DNA of 64,000 nt from Algicola sp. (GCA_018222835.1 JAAEZN010000006.1:1-64000); one strand, 5' to 3'. Numbered from the stretch's first letter, positions 25,924 to 34,626 are shown. Translations and numbers: made by a program. The notes: a model not told the origin generated them from the sequence alone.

Positions 25924-26930
25924 ACGTAGTTTTTCTTAATGAGTAAAGCTATTAAATCAATAACTCTGGAACAATACCCAGTTTCGTTATCGTACCACCC
26001 AATGATTTTTACCATTTTACCGATCACGGAGGTCATCAATGAATCAAACGTACAAGAGTAATAACTATTGTTTATGTCTATAGAAACGATAGGGTCTTCG
26101 GTGTAATTGAGGATACCTTTTAGGTCGGTTTCTGCCTTTTCTTTAAAGGTAGTGTTTATTTTTTCAATGGAGGTTTCCTTTTTTACATTGAACGTGATGT
26201 CCGTCAACGATCCATTGGGCACGGGCACACGAATTCCACATCCTCCAATAACATCGGATAATTCTGGAAAGATACTGGTTAAAGCTTTGGCAGCTCCTGT
26301 GGTTGTTGGGATTATGGACTGGCCTGCGGCTCGGGACCTTCGTAGGTCGCGATGGGGGCTGTCGTGTAAACTTTGGTCCGAGGTGTAGGAGTGTACCGTA
26401 GTGATATAGGCCTGCTCAATTCCGCACAATTCGTTGATTACCTTGATCATTGGAGCGGCATTATTGGTTGTGCAAGAGGCATTGGAGATAATGGTATCGT
26501 CGGCTTGGATAATTTCCTCGTTTACGCCCAAAACCACCATTTTAATGGTTTCATCTACCGGAGGAACAGATAATATTACCTTTTTTGCGCCATTTTTTAC
26601 GTGAAAATCCAAATCTTCACGTGTCTTGAACTTTCCAGTGGATTCAACCACAATATCGACTCCGTGTGATTTCCAGTCGATTTCCCTAGGATGTTCGTGG
26701 TTAAGAACCGGTATTTCCCGTCCATTTACCTGAATATGGCTATCATTATGATCAATATTGACAGTTATCGGTCCATGGATACTATCATATTTTAGCAAAT
26801 GTGCCAAGGTCTTGGTGTTGGCCAAGTCGTTAATGGCAACTACTTGGATATTTGGGTGTTTTAGTAAAAGTCTAAAAAGGGTTCTGCCGATACGGCCAAA
26901 GCCATTGATACCAACCGTGATATTTTTCAT
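25920..26930 (-). CDS. gap: Type I glyceraldehyde-3-phosphate dehydrogenase
   Basis: This 336-residue protein has the NAD-binding GINGFGRIGR (8-17), Asp35 in INDLA favouring NAD over NADP, and the active-site Cys153 in SNASCTTNNAAP. The usual second Cys of SCTTNC is Asn here. Partner residues for phosphate binding (HSYTSDQSLHDSPHRDLRRSRAAG) are present. It makes 1,3-bisphosphoglycerate in glycolysis, or works backward in gluconeogenesis. It lies between LipA upstream (18 bases away) and the hybrid kinase downstream (4-base overlap). It is less likely to be the sole GAPDH, since flavobacteria often have two. Confidence 0.93.
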   Translation of the reverse strand: MKNITVGINGFGRIGRTLFRLLLKHPNIQVVAINDLANTKTLAHLLKYDSIHGPITVNIDHNDSHIQVNGREIPVLNHEHPREIDWKSHGVDIVVESTGKFKTREDLDFHVKNGAKKVILSVPPVDETIKMVVLGVNEEIIQADDTIISNASCTTNNAAPMIKVINELCGIEQAYITTVHSYTSDQSLHDSPHRDLRRSRAAGQSIIPTTTGAAKALTSIFPELSDVIGGCGIRVPVPNGSLTDITFNVKKETSIEKINTTFKEKAETDLKGILNYTEDPIVSIDINNSYYSCTFDSLMTSVIGKMVKIIGWYDNETGYCSRVIDLIALLIKKNYV

Positions 26931-26948
26931 GATAAAGAGTGCGCGATG

Positions 26949-27824
26949 CTATTGAATGTGTTTGTGCGCTTTGTAGGACGAGCGGACCAAAGCCCCGCTT
27001 TCCACATGCCTAAAGCCCATTTCCAATCCTATTTCTTCATATTTTTTGAACTGCTCCGGTAAAATAAATTGTTTTACGGGGAGGTGCTTTTTTGAGGGTT
27101 GAAGGTATTGGCCGATAGTAACTACATCCACATCCACATTTCTAAGATCTTCCATAGTGGAGATGACCTCTTGTTCTTCTTCGCCCAAACCGAGCATTAT
27201 TCCAGACTTGGTTCTGTTTGCCCCGTTCTTTTTTAAGTAATCAAGAACTTCGAGGCTACGTTCGTATTTGGCCTGAATCCGCACTTCGCGTGTCAAGCGC
27301 TTAACAGTTTCCATGTTATGGGAGATAACCTCTGGGGCAACGCCCAAAATTCTATCCAAATGGGTAGATATGCCCTGAAAGTCGGGGATAAGTGTTTCCA
27401 TGGTCGTTTCTGGGTTCATTCGTCTAACGGCCTTAACTGTTTCTGCCCAGATTATAGATCCCATATCCTTTAGGTCATCACGATCCACAGATGTAAGTAC
27501 AGCATGCTTAATGTTCATTATTTTTATAGACCGTGCCACCTTTTCTGGCTCTGCCCAGTCCACGGATTCGGGCCTTCCGGTTTTAACACCGCAAAAGCCA
27601 CAGGAACGTGTACAAATATTTCCGAGAATCATAAAGGTAGCGGTACCTTCTCCCCAGCACTCTCCCATGTTCGGGCAGCTACCGGAGGTACATATGGTAT
27701 GTAGGTCGTATTTGTCCACCAAGCCTCTTAGCTGGGTGTATTTTTTACCTGTCGGGAGCTTAACTCTTAGCCATTTTGGCTTCCCTTTGGGTGGGTGAAC
27801 GTTTTCTGCAACACTAGTGCTCAT
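26949..27824 (-). CDS. lipA: Lipoyl synthase
   Basis: This 291-residue protein is a radical SAM enzyme with both LipA iron-sulfur motifs: the auxiliary cluster C45-x4-C50-x5-C56 ([12 protein letters not shown]) and the SAM cluster C71-x3-C75-x2-C78 (CTRSCGFC). The closing RSSYKA segment near 282-287 provides the serine ligand of the auxiliary cluster. It inserts two sulfur atoms into the octanoyl chain on 2-oxoacid dehydrogenases and the glycine cleavage H protein. It heads a minus-strand operon with gap. A TATCTTTG -7 box lies about 20 bases before the ATG (near 27844-27851). Confidence 0.96.
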   Translation of the reverse strand: MSTSVAENVHPPKGKPKWLRVKLPTGKKYTQLRGLVDKYDLHTICTSGSCPNMGECWGEGTATFMILGNICTRSCGFCGVKTGRPESVDWAEPEKVARSIKIMNIKHAVLTSVDRDDLKDMGSIIWAETVKAVRRMNPETTMETLIPDFQGISTHLDRILGVAPEVISHNMETVKRLTREVRIQAKYERSLEVLDYLKKNGANRTKSGIMLGLGEEEQEVISTMEDLRNVDVDVVTIGQYLQPSKKHLPVKQFILPEQFKKYEEIGLEMGFRHVESGALVRSSYKAHKHIQ

Positions 27825-27886
27825 ACAACAAATTTAGATTTACAAAGATACGAAACTGGGAAGTAAACTTTATGCCTTGTTGTAGG

Positions 27887-28447
27887 TCACTTTTTTTTGA
27901 TGATTTCCGCTAGAAGTTTTTTTGCACGGAGCAATTTTACTTTCACATTGTTTACCGGTTCGTCCAATTCTTTGGCAATGTCGGCATAGCTCAGTTCCTG
28001 GAAATACCTTAGGTTGATTACTTTTTGGTAATGCGGTTTTAATTTTTTGATATCCTGAAGGAGATGGGCTAGATTTTGTTCTGTGATCAAGCGATCCTCG
28101 GCCGTTGGAGTCTCATCGAGTACCTTTTTTACTTCGTCTCCTCGAGATTCCATTTCGTTCATGAGACTTCTTTTTCGCTTTCTTAGCAGGTCAACATGAA
28201 GATTTTTTGAAATGGTGATTAACCAAGTTTTGAACTCGTAGGCTTCGTCGTAGGTATCAATTTTATCAAAAGCCCTTGAAAATGTTCTTATGGTAATGTC
28301 CTCGGCATCATTCTCATTTTTGGTACGAAGCATCTGAAAACCATAAATATCGTTCCAGAAAGTGTCCAAAAGAGTGCTAAAGGCAATTTGGTTTCCCTGT
28401 TTTGCCTTTTGAATTATCTCCTTGATGGATTCGTCGGTTTTTTCCAA
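27887..28447 (-). CDS. ECF-type RNA polymerase sigma factor
   Basis: This 186-residue protein starts at TTG (28447); no ATG or GTG fits upstream. Region 2 includes AFSTLLDTFWNDIYGF, NDAEDITIRTFSRAFDKI and FKTWLITISKNLHVDLLR (about 18-88), and region 4 has the helix-turn-helix LSYADIAKELDEPVNNVKVK (about 146-165). It ends only 62 bases before lipA's start and lies 32 bases downstream of a small Cys-containing membrane protein, with no obvious anti-sigma gene. The sequence around IRTFSRAFDK and the tail KLLRAKKLLAEIIKKK are typical of Bacteroidota ECF factors. Its regulon is unknown. Confidence 0.9.
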   Translation of the reverse strand: MEKTDESIKEIIQKAKQGNQIAFSTLLDTFWNDIYGFQMLRTKNENDAEDITIRTFSRAFDKIDTYDEAYEFKTWLITISKNLHVDLLRKRKRSLMNEMESRGDEVKKVLDETPTAEDRLITEQNLAHLLQDIKKLKPHYQKVINLRYFQELSYADIAKELDEPVNNVKVKLLRAKKLLAEIIKKK

Positions 28448-28478
28448 AAAAAATGAGCTTGCCTATGGGTGTTGGGCG

Positions 28479-28688
28479 TTAAGGGGTGTTGGTGACAGTA
28501 TCTTTTTTACAATCTTGTTCCTCGGGAAGTTTTCCACAAAACCCGCAGGCTTCTCCGTCTTTGTTTAAAAGTGGATTTTGGCTTGCACAAGTACCGGCAA
28601 ATTCACCGTCCTTTTTTGCCCATATTTTAATAGCGATTCCTGCGAACCCGATGGCCAATAATCCAATGGTAACTAATGCTAACTTCAT
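28479..28688 (-). CDS. Small membrane-anchored protein with four cysteines
   Basis: I choose the ATG at 28688 (69 residues) over one at 28706, since the hydrophobic helix starts at once (MKLALVTIGLLAIGFAGIAI). After the helix, a periplasmic tail carries Cys34, a CxxC pair (Cys48 and Cys51 in ACGFCGKL) and Cys60. This looks like a small metal- or heme-binding or thiol-active domain, but I recognise no named family. Similar proteins are listed in flavobacteria as membrane or secreted proteins. It is 32 bases upstream of the sigma factor and probably in the same transcript. The link may be redox or metal sensing, which is speculative. Confidence 0.68.
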   Translation of the reverse strand: MKLALVTIGLLAIGFAGIAIKIWAKKDGEFAGTCASQNPLLNKDGEACGFCGKLPEEQDCKKDTVTNTP

Positions 28689-28763
28689 ATTCCAGCTTTT
28701 GTGCAAAGGTACAAAATACCTTTCTAAAGGTCGGGATGTTTAAAGTTTCTTTGTACTTGGGCC

Positions 28764-29522
28764 TTAATATTTAATGTTGGCCACTATATTGTCCACAGAT
28801 GGTGCACTATTTCCGCCTTTTGGCTCAATGGTGATGTACCCTACCGCATTGTCGGCGTAGGGAAGAGCAAGGAGTTTGTCTTTTTCATCAAAATCCTTGA
28901 TTACTCCGAGGTTTACTAGCTCACCGTTTACCTCGGCCCACATCTGGAAGCATTTGTCCTCGGGAAGATCTGGAACATTGCTCACATTGATGTATGAAAG
29001 TTTTTTTACTGGATTGATGTAGGCGATGGCCTTAAGCTCTTTGGCTTCTCTTTGTCCTTTTACCTGATATTTTTTGGTGGCCGGATTGTTCAGAACGATA
29101 AACTGGTTTCTCATATCGGCCAATTGGTCCTTCATATTGTTTTCCAAATACTTGATTTGGTTGGTAACCATGGTATTCTCTTCTTGAAGGGTTTTGTTTT
29201 GGTTCCAGAAGAAAATAGATGACCCTGCAAAAATCATAATGGCGACACTGGCCGCAATCGCATAACGGAAAAACCTTTTGCTTACCATGGTTTCTTTCTT
29301 TGCGCTGGCAAGTATGATCTCTCTTAGGCCTTCTGGTGTTTTTCTTGCATACAAATTTGCGAAGGTTTCCAAGTTTTTTTGAAGCTCATCGTAGGTTTCC
29401 CTTACTTCGGGATACATAGCAATATATCTTTCTGCTTTTTGGGTCTCATCTTTGGTGGTGTCTCCCAAAAGATATTTTTCCAAAATGTCGGATTCTAAAA
29501 ATATTTTAACTTTCTCTTTCAT
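28764..29522 (-). CDS. Transmembrane anti-sigma factor (RskA type)
   Basis: This 252-residue protein has a cytosolic N-terminal region (1-85) with the sigma-binding YLLGDTTKDE motif, one membrane helix (about 86-106, FRYAIAASVAIMIFAGSSIFF), a coiled-coil stretch, and a periplasmic RskA-like beta domain (about 150-250: KCFQMWAEVNGELVNLGVI). RskA-type proteins hold a sigma factor at the membrane and free it after regulated proteolysis. Its start overlaps the end of the sigma gene by 4 bases, so this is the cognate pair. The absence of an N-terminal zinc motif is normal for this subgroup. Confidence 0.88.
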   Translation of the reverse strand: MKEKVKIFLESDILEKYLLGDTTKDETQKAERYIAMYPEVRETYDELQKNLETFANLYARKTPEGLREIILASAKKETMVSKRFFRYAIAASVAIMIFAGSSIFFWNQNKTLQEENTMVTNQIKYLENNMKDQLADMRNQFIVLNNPATKKYQVKGQREAKELKAIAYINPVKKLSYINVSNVPDLPEDKCFQMWAEVNGELVNLGVIKDFDEKDKLLALPYADNAVGYITIEPKGGNSAPSVDNIVANIKY

Positions 29523-30085
29523 GACAATAGGTTTAAAATGAGGAGCAAGGACATGGTAGTTCCGTAAATCTTTCCAAGTTCGCGAAGTCCAATTTTTAAT
29601 CGGGATTTAATGGTACCCAATGGAATGTCCAATTCTTCACTTGCTTCCTGCTGCGTCATTCCTTCAAAAAATAGAGCTTCTAGAACAATTCTGTATTTGT
29701 CTTCAATTTTATCCAAGTTTTCTTGGATGTCCAGATGTTCGGGATTTATTCCTTTTACTCCTACATTATATACGTCCGAAACATCTATTTGGACTTCCTT
29801 GTCGGATTTATTTGTAACGCTACGTAGTTTGTCTATGGCCGTGTTGCGCACAATTCGGAACAACCAAGTGAACAATTTGGCCTTGGAGGCATCGTAGGTG
29901 TCCGCTTTTTTCCAGATTTTAATAAAACTTTCCTGTAGCACATCTTGTGCAAGTTCTTCGTCTTTTACTACTTTAAATGCTACACCAAAGAGCGTATCAC
30001 CGTAGTTTTCATACAATAGCGAAATGGCCTTGTCGTCTTTTTCCGCTAACAATGAAACAATATGTCTCTCGATCAGTGTGCTCAT
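29519..30085 (-). CDS. ECF-type (SigK-like) RNA polymerase sigma factor
   Basis: This 188-residue protein has region 2 (LLYENYGDTLFGVAFKVV, AQDVLQESFIKIWKKAD, LFTWLFRIVRNTAIDKL, about 22-90) and region 4 (EGMTQQEASEELDIPLGTIKSR, about 135-160). It is coupled by 4 bases to the RskA-type anti-sigma gene downstream and belongs to the SigK/RskA arrangement. The C-terminus is odd: after the region-4 helix it ends with a hydrophobic stretch (TTMSLLLILNLLS), which may be an artefact of gene overlap or may touch the membrane-bound partner. The promoter region upstream (30086-30250) has a TAGCTTTG box near 30165. Confidence 0.9.
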   Translation of the reverse strand: MSTLIERHIVSLLAEKDDKAISLLYENYGDTLFGVAFKVVKDEELAQDVLQESFIKIWKKADTYDASKAKLFTWLFRIVRNTAIDKLRSVTNKSDKEVQIDVSDVYNVGVKGINPEHLDIQENLDKIEDKYRIVLEALFFEGMTQQEASEELDIPLGTIKSRLKIGLRELGKIYGTTMSLLLILNLLS

Positions 30086-30253
30086 TTATGATGTTTTGGT
30101 AATTTTTTTAAGGGGCAAAAATCTAAAATAGGATTTATCTCGTATATAAAACAAAGCTAAGTTAGAAAATGCTTTCTGACTTTGGCCGACTACAGAGAAA
30201 TTAAGGGTGTTACGCCCTGACAACATAGATAAATTTGGTTAGTTTGGTTTGGT

Positions 30254-30288
30254 ATAACCCTCGTTATTGTTCGCAATGCGAGGGTTAT
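30254..30288 (-). terminator. Hairpin overlapping the murB stop codon
   Basis: A 10-bp perfect stem, ATAACCCTCG / CGAGGGTTAT (30254-30263 and 30279-30288), encloses a second short stem, ATTG / CAAT, around TTCG. The murB stop codon lies inside the right arm. The following T-run on the minus strand is weak, so termination may be partial. Confidence 0.6.
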
Positions 30289-31301
30289 TTTATGATATTG
30301 ACCTCGGGTTGCAACTTTATCTTAAAGGTTTTTTTCACCTCATCCTGAATTTTTTTGGAGAGTTCCAATATTTCCTTGCCCGTTGCATTGCCATAGTTTA
30401 CCAGAACCAGTGCTTGTTTTTCGTGTACCCCGGCATCACCAAATCGTTTTCCTTTAAAACCACATTGTTCAACCAGCCAGCCGGCAGGAATCTTATATTC
30501 ATTTTCTTCCAGTTCGTAAAATGGAGCATTGGGATGGGATTTAATAAACTTGTCAAAAGCTTTTTTGGATATCACGGGATTTTTAAAAAAGCTGCCACTG
30601 TTTCCAATTTTCTTTGGGTCGGGCAATTTACTTTCCCTAATGGCGATAACAGCGTCTGAAACATCTTTGATGGTAGGATGTATAATTCCTCTATTTTTTA
30701 ACTCATTTTCTATGGAACCATACCCTGTATGGAGGGTATGGTTTTTTTTACTGAGCCTTAGGGTTACAGAGGTTATTATGTATTTATCTTTGGCGCGGTT
30801 CTTAAAAATGGAGTCCCTGTAGCCAAATTCGCAGGCTTCATTGTCGAAACCTTCAAGTTCTCCGGTTTCTATATCCATGGCGGCACAGCTTATCAATACA
30901 TCTTTTAGTTCAACACCGTATGCTCCAATGTTCTGTATAGGTGCGGTACCAACATTGCCTGGTATTAGGGATAGGTTTTCCAAACCACCATAACCATGTT
31001 TCAAGGTCCACATTACAAGCTCGTGCCAGTTTTCACCGGCCATTGCTTTTACCTCTACACTATTTTCGTCTTCTTCAACAACGGTAATGCCCTTAAGCTT
31101 AATGTGGATGACCAACCAATCTATATCCTTGGTAAGCAGCATATTGCTCCCGCCACTTATAATGAACTTTTTGGGGTACGCTTTTAACTCAAGTACTTTT
31201 TGTAATTGAACCAGTCCGGTAATCTCAACAAAAAACCTTGCTTTAACATCAATACCAAAGGTATTGTAGTTTTTTAAGGATATGTTTTCCTGAATTTCCA
31301 C
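30285..31301 (-). CDS. murB: UDP-N-acetylmuramate dehydrogenase (MurB, type I)
   Basis: This 338-residue protein starts with GTG, whose first base lies in the stop codon of the upstream aminotransferase gene (TAGTG), so translation is coupled. MurB is an FAD enzyme that uses NADPH to reduce UDP-GlcNAc-enolpyruvate to UDP-MurNAc in the cytosol. Motifs seen: NTFGIDVKA near the N-terminus, ISGGSNML (49-56), GNVGTAPIQNIGAYGVEL in the FAD site, and the catalytic NSGSFFKNP, with a Glu near the C-terminus (PEVNII). The length and presence of the extra loop mark the E. coli-like type I. It is a core peptidoglycan gene. Confidence 0.95.
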   Translation of the reverse strand: MEIQENISLKNYNTFGIDVKARFFVEITGLVQLQKVLELKAYPKKFIISGGSNMLLTKDIDWLVIHIKLKGITVVEEDENSVEVKAMAGENWHELVMWTLKHGYGGLENLSLIPGNVGTAPIQNIGAYGVELKDVLISCAAMDIETGELEGFDNEACEFGYRDSIFKNRAKDKYIITSVTLRLSKKNHTLHTGYGSIENELKNRGIIHPTIKDVSDAVIAIRESKLPDPKKIGNSGSFFKNPVISKKAFDKFIKSHPNAPFYELEENEYKIPAGWLVEQCGFKGKRFGDAGVHEKQALVLVNYGNATGKEILELSKKIQDEVKKTFKIKLQPEVNIIK

Positions 31302-32491
31302 TAATCGTTATACTCCTTTAAGGCATTGCCCAAGATTTGGACAGCCTTTACAAGTTGCTCTTTTTCTAGCACATAGGCAATTCTGATCTGATTTTTTCCC
31401 AATCCAGGTGTAGCATAAAAACCTGCTGCCGGAGCCACCATAACCGTATTTCCGTTAAGTTCGTAACTCTCGAGTAGCCATTGCGCAAAATGATCTGCAT
31501 CCTTTACAGGTAATTCAACAACACAATAAAATGCTCCCTGGGGGACGGCTACTTTTACGCCATCTATCTTTCTAAGTTCAGAGGTGAGGATGTTCCTTCT
31601 GGATACATATTCTGTAATCACATTATCAAAATACTCCTGAGGGGTCTCCAAGGCCGCTTCGCTGGCAATTTGAGCAAAAGTAGGAGGTGACAAACGAGCC
31701 TGGGCGAACTTCATTGCTGTTTGGATAACCTCATTGTTTTTGGAGATCAGGCACCCGATTCGGGCACCGCACATGCTATAACGTTTGGATACGGAGTCCA
31801 CAACAATGGCATGCTCTTCCAGGCCTGCTACTTGAAGAATCGAATAATGTTCACGGCCATCGTAGGCAAATTCCCTGTAAACTTCATCGGCGATTAAAAA
31901 CAAATTATGCTTTTTTACCAATTCCGCCAATTGCTCAATTTCCGCTTTGCTGTACAGGTAGCCCGTTGGGTTGCCGGGGTTGCAAATAAGGATTGCCTTT
32001 GTTTTTGGGGTGATGAGTTCTTCAAACTTGGAAATAGGGGGGAGGGCAAAATTATCATCAATAGAAGATACAATAGGTTTTACCTTAACGCCCGAGGCAG
32101 TTGCAAAACCATTGTAGTTGGCATAGAATGGCTCGGGAATTATAATTTCGTCATCATTGTCCATAATGGTGCCCATGGCAAAAGATAGTGCTTCGGAGCC
32201 CCCAGTGGTCACAATAATGTCATCAGCACCAACCGTAATGTCTTGTTTGGCGTAATAACCGGCAATCTTTTTTCGATATGCTTCCGAACCTTGGGTCATG
32301 CTGTACTCCAAAACCTCAATATTGTGGTTTCTTACCGCATCGAGTGCAATTTTAGGGGTTTTTATATCGGGTTGACCAATATTAAGGTGAATTACGTGTA
32401 CACCTCTTTTTTTTGCAGCTTCCGCAAAGGGAACCAATTTACGTATTGGCGATGCTGGCATTTGTCTTCCTTTATTGGAGATACTTGGCAT
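31301..32491 (-). CDS. PLP-dependent class I aminotransferase (aspartate aminotransferase type)
   Basis: This 396-residue protein is a fold-type I PLP enzyme: IGQPDIKTP (38-46), TTGGSEAL (95-102) for cofactor phosphate, NPGNPTG (171-177), DEVY (202-205), and the Schiff-base Lys236 in DSVSKRYSM. Conserved Arg near the C-terminus (NQIRIAY) binds the substrate carboxylate. It resembles aspartate or broad-range aminotransferases; the amino-acid donor is not fixed by the motifs. It lies upstream of murB with a 1-base overlap, an arrangement that seems incidental to function but ensures co-expression. Its start at 32491 is ATG in good context. Confidence 0.9.
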   Translation of the reverse strand: MPSISNKGRQMPASPIRKLVPFAEAAKKRGVHVIHLNIGQPDIKTPKIALDAVRNHNIEVLEYSMTQGSEAYRKKIAGYYAKQDITVGADDIIVTTGGSEALSFAMGTIMDNDDEIIIPEPFYANYNGFATASGVKVKPIVSSIDDNFALPPISKFEELITPKTKAILICNPGNPTGYLYSKAEIEQLAELVKKHNLFLIADEVYREFAYDGREHYSILQVAGLEEHAIVVDSVSKRYSMCGARIGCLISKNNEVIQTAMKFAQARLSPPTFAQIASEAALETPQEYFDNVITEYVSRRNILTSELRKIDGVKVAVPQGAFYCVVELPVKDADHFAQWLLESYELNGNTVMVAPAAGFYATPGLGKNQIRIAYVLEKEQLVKAVQILGNALKEYND

Positions 32492-32638
32492 GGGCTAAAT
32501 TTTTGACAAAAATGAGAAAACCTGCTATTGAAAACAACAACTTTCACGAATAATTCCATGATTATGAAAATGTTAAAATTCGTAATACTTTATCCCCGAT
32601 TTTGTATATTTAATAGGTGTGACCAGTTGATAGTAAGT

Positions 32639-33982
32639 ATGTTGAGGAAAAGTATCATTTTTTTTGCACTTTTATTATTTGTGCCGCTGCTGGTAATGGC
32701 ACAGGGCTTTCAATTGCCCAAAGGTGAAAAATTTGAAAGAATCAGGTTTGAGCTTATCAATAACCTGATTATAATTCCGGTCGAGATAAATGGGACAGAG
32801 CTTACCTTTATTTTGGATTCCGGAGTAAGCAAACCTATACTTTTTAACCTTTCCGAATCAGATTCTGTATCAATAAACAATGTTTCCGAAGTAACCATTA
32901 GAGGATTGGGCGGTGGTGAGCCCATGAAAGCGTTAAGCTCCAAGGGCAATGTTTTCAATTTTGGAAGCGCGAAAAACTATTCCCAAGACCTTTACGTGGT
33001 CATGGACAAGAGTATCAATTTTTCCACATCTCTGGGAATTCCCGTACACGGAATAATGGGGTATGATTTATTCCGTGATTTTATCGTGGAAGTAAATTAT
33101 GGGGCTAACAGGTTAAAATTATACGATCCGGAACATTACAGCTATAAGGATAAAAAGAAATCGCAGACCATTCCTTTAGTGGTCCATAAGCGAAAAGCTT
33201 ATATAGAAGGCATGGTCCTTATGAAGGATACAGCAAATATTCCCGTTAAACTTTTAGTGGATACGGGGAGTAGTGATGCACTTTGGTTATTCCCGGAGCC
33301 GGAAAAAGGATTGGAAATTCCAGAAAAAAACTATGATGACCATTTGGGTCGCGGTTTAAGTGGCGACATTTTTGGCAAGCGAAGTAAAATAAATGGGGTT
33401 CGCATTGGTGATTTTGAACTAGAGGAAGCAAAGGTGGCTTTTCCAGATCGGGAATCTTTTCAGGGTATGGATACATTAGGGGACCGAAATGGAAGTCTGG
33501 GCGGGGAAGTGCTCAAGCGTTTCAATATAATTTTTGATTACGGCAGAGGACTGGTTACCCTAAAAAAGAACAGTAATTTTAAAGAGCCGTTTCAATATAA
33601 TTTGGCAGGCATAGACCTTAAGCACAACGGGCTTAGGTATATTGCAGAAAGTATTGCGGACGTTAATGGAATTGTAAAGGGCGAAAACAATGATTCTTTT
33701 GGAAATGTTCAGATTTTGTTGGAAAACAAGACAAGATTGAGTTTAGTGCCAGAAATAGTGGTTTCGGGTATTCGAGCCGGGAGTCCAGCTGCTGAGGCCG
33801 GTTTAAGGGAGGGTGATGTTATTTTGGCAGTAAATGGTAGGAACGTACATAAATACAAGCTTCAGGAAATCCTTAAAATGATCAATGACAAGGAAGGAAA
33901 ACGTATAAAACTTCTAATAGAAAGGTACAATCAAGATTTACTTTTCTCCTTTGTCCTCAAAAAAGTATTTGACGAGCAATGA
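32639..33982 (+). CDS. Retropepsin-like aspartyl protease with PDZ domain, exported
   Basis: I choose the ATG at 32639 (447 residues) because it begins a signal peptide (MLRKSIIFFALLLFVPLLVMAQ); a frame reaching 32528 adds 37 residues unlike any export signal. The protein has two aspartyl-protease half-domains, with DSG at 60-62 (FILDSGVSKPI) and DTGSS at 208-212 (LLVDTGSSDAL), and a PDZ domain at about 355-445 (IRAGSPAAEAGLREGDVI). The two Asp-Thr/Ser-Gly motifs would form the active site. It is probably periplasmic, cutting peptides or damaged proteins, with PDZ selecting C-termini. It stands alone with a terminator 6 bases downstream. Confidence 0.86.
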   Translation: MLRKSIIFFALLLFVPLLVMAQGFQLPKGEKFERIRFELINNLIIIPVEINGTELTFILDSGVSKPILFNLSESDSVSINNVSEVTIRGLGGGEPMKALSSKGNVFNFGSAKNYSQDLYVVMDKSINFSTSLGIPVHGIMGYDLFRDFIVEVNYGANRLKLYDPEHYSYKDKKKSQTIPLVVHKRKAYIEGMVLMKDTANIPVKLLVDTGSSDALWLFPEPEKGLEIPEKNYDDHLGRGLSGDIFGKRSKINGVRIGDFELEEAKVAFPDRESFQGMDTLGDRNGSLGGEVLKRFNIIFDYGRGLVTLKKNSNFKEPFQYNLAGIDLKHNGLRYIAESIADVNGIVKGENNDSFGNVQILLENKTRLSLVPEIVVSGIRAGSPAAEAGLREGDVILAVNGRNVHKYKLQEILKMINDKEGKRIKLLIERYNQDLLFSFVLKKVFDEQ

Positions 33983-33987
33983 AAACA

Positions 33988-34019
33988 AAACCCCAAAAAC
34001 CTTTAGGCTTTTGGGGTTT
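33988..34019 (+). terminator. Terminator after the PDZ aspartyl protease gene
   Basis: A long stem, AAACCCCAAAA-CC / GG-TTTTGGGGTTT (one mismatch, loop TTTA), starts 6 bases after the stop. With A on one side and T on the other it can act for the convergent DUF1573 gene as well. Confidence 0.85.
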
Positions 34020-34041
34020 AATAAATTAATTCTCTCTTTCT

Positions 34042-34428
34042 TTATTTCGCTCCCGGAGTTTTTACAGTTCCCTTAATTTTTAGAACTTTCGTGGGAGTAT
34101 CCGCATTCGATGTAACAGTGATGGCTTTTCTAATGGGCCCCACTCTGTTAGTATCATATTTTACTTCTATTTTACCGGTTTTTCCAGGCAAAATAGGCTC
34201 TTCTGGCTTTTTGGGGATGGTGCATCCGCAGCTAGACCTAACATTGCTGATTACCAAAGGAACATTACCGGTATTGGTAAATTCAAATACACGAATACCA
34301 TCACTACCTCTTTCAATTTCCCCGTAATCAATAGTCTCGCTCTTAAATTCGATTTTAGCAGTTTCTTGAGCATAAATCCCTAAGGATAAAAGCCCTACAA
34401 ACAGCATGAGTACAGTTTTTTTCATCAT
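34042..34428 (-). CDS. DUF1573 domain protein, exported
   Basis: I choose the ATG at 34428 (128 residues) because a strong promoter lies just upstream at 34450-34482, which would fall inside any frame starting at 34476. The N-terminal signal peptide is MMKKTVLMLFVGLLSLGIYAQ. The rest is one DUF1573 domain, an Ig-like fold: FKSETIDYGEIERGSDG, FEFTNTGNVPLVIS, VRSSCGCTIP and VKYDTNRVGPIRKAITV. The SSCGCT motif has two cysteines, perhaps a disulfide or metal site. In Bacteroidota such proteins are common in the periplasm, but their task is unknown. It is divergent from valS. Confidence 0.9.
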   Translation of the reverse strand: MMKKTVLMLFVGLLSLGIYAQETAKIEFKSETIDYGEIERGSDGIRVFEFTNTGNVPLVISNVRSSCGCTIPKKPEEPILPGKTGKIEVKYDTNRVGPIRKAITVTSNADTPTKVLKIKGTVKTPGAK

Positions 34429-34449
34429 TTTTGGTTTTTGGGTGAACTT

Positions 34450-34482
34450 CAAATGTAGATGTTTTGATACCTGCATCCAAAA
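34450..34482 (-). promoter_or_regulatory. Promoter of the DUF1573 gene
   Basis: On the minus strand TTTTG (34482-34478), a 20-base spacer, then TACATTTG (34457-34450) match the Bacteroidota -33/-7 pattern. The start point should fall near 34445, about 17 bases before the ATG at 34428. Confidence 0.75.
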
Positions 34483-34485
34483 TTC

Positions 34486-34516
34486 TTTTGTTATAGAATA
34501 ACGTTACTTATTTTTG
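34486..34516 (+). promoter_or_regulatory. Promoter of valS
   Basis: TTTTG (34486-34490), an 18-base spacer, then TATTTTTG (34509-34516) match the Bacteroidota pattern. The two -33 elements of the divergent pair are only 3 bases apart. The leader to the valS ATG would be about 105 bases. Confidence 0.72.
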
Positions 34517-34626
34517 TTTCGTATTTCTGGATTGGCTCTCATCCGAAGAATAGCGTAAAATTAACATTTGGCTTTCCCTTCAAAAAATCCAATCACAGTC
34601 CAATAAAACAAAAACTGTACCGAAAA

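Noticed and set aside
32528-32638. Extension of the PDZ protease by 37 residues
   Set aside because: The signal peptide begins at 32639; the extension has no export features.
34429-34476. Upstream ATG for the DUF1573 gene
   Set aside because: The promoter -7 box at 34450-34457 lies within it, and the signal peptide begins at 34428.
34517-34626. T-box or other riboswitch in the long valS leader
   Set aside because: I see no T-box core, specifier loop or terminator/antiterminator pair in the leader of about 105 bases.
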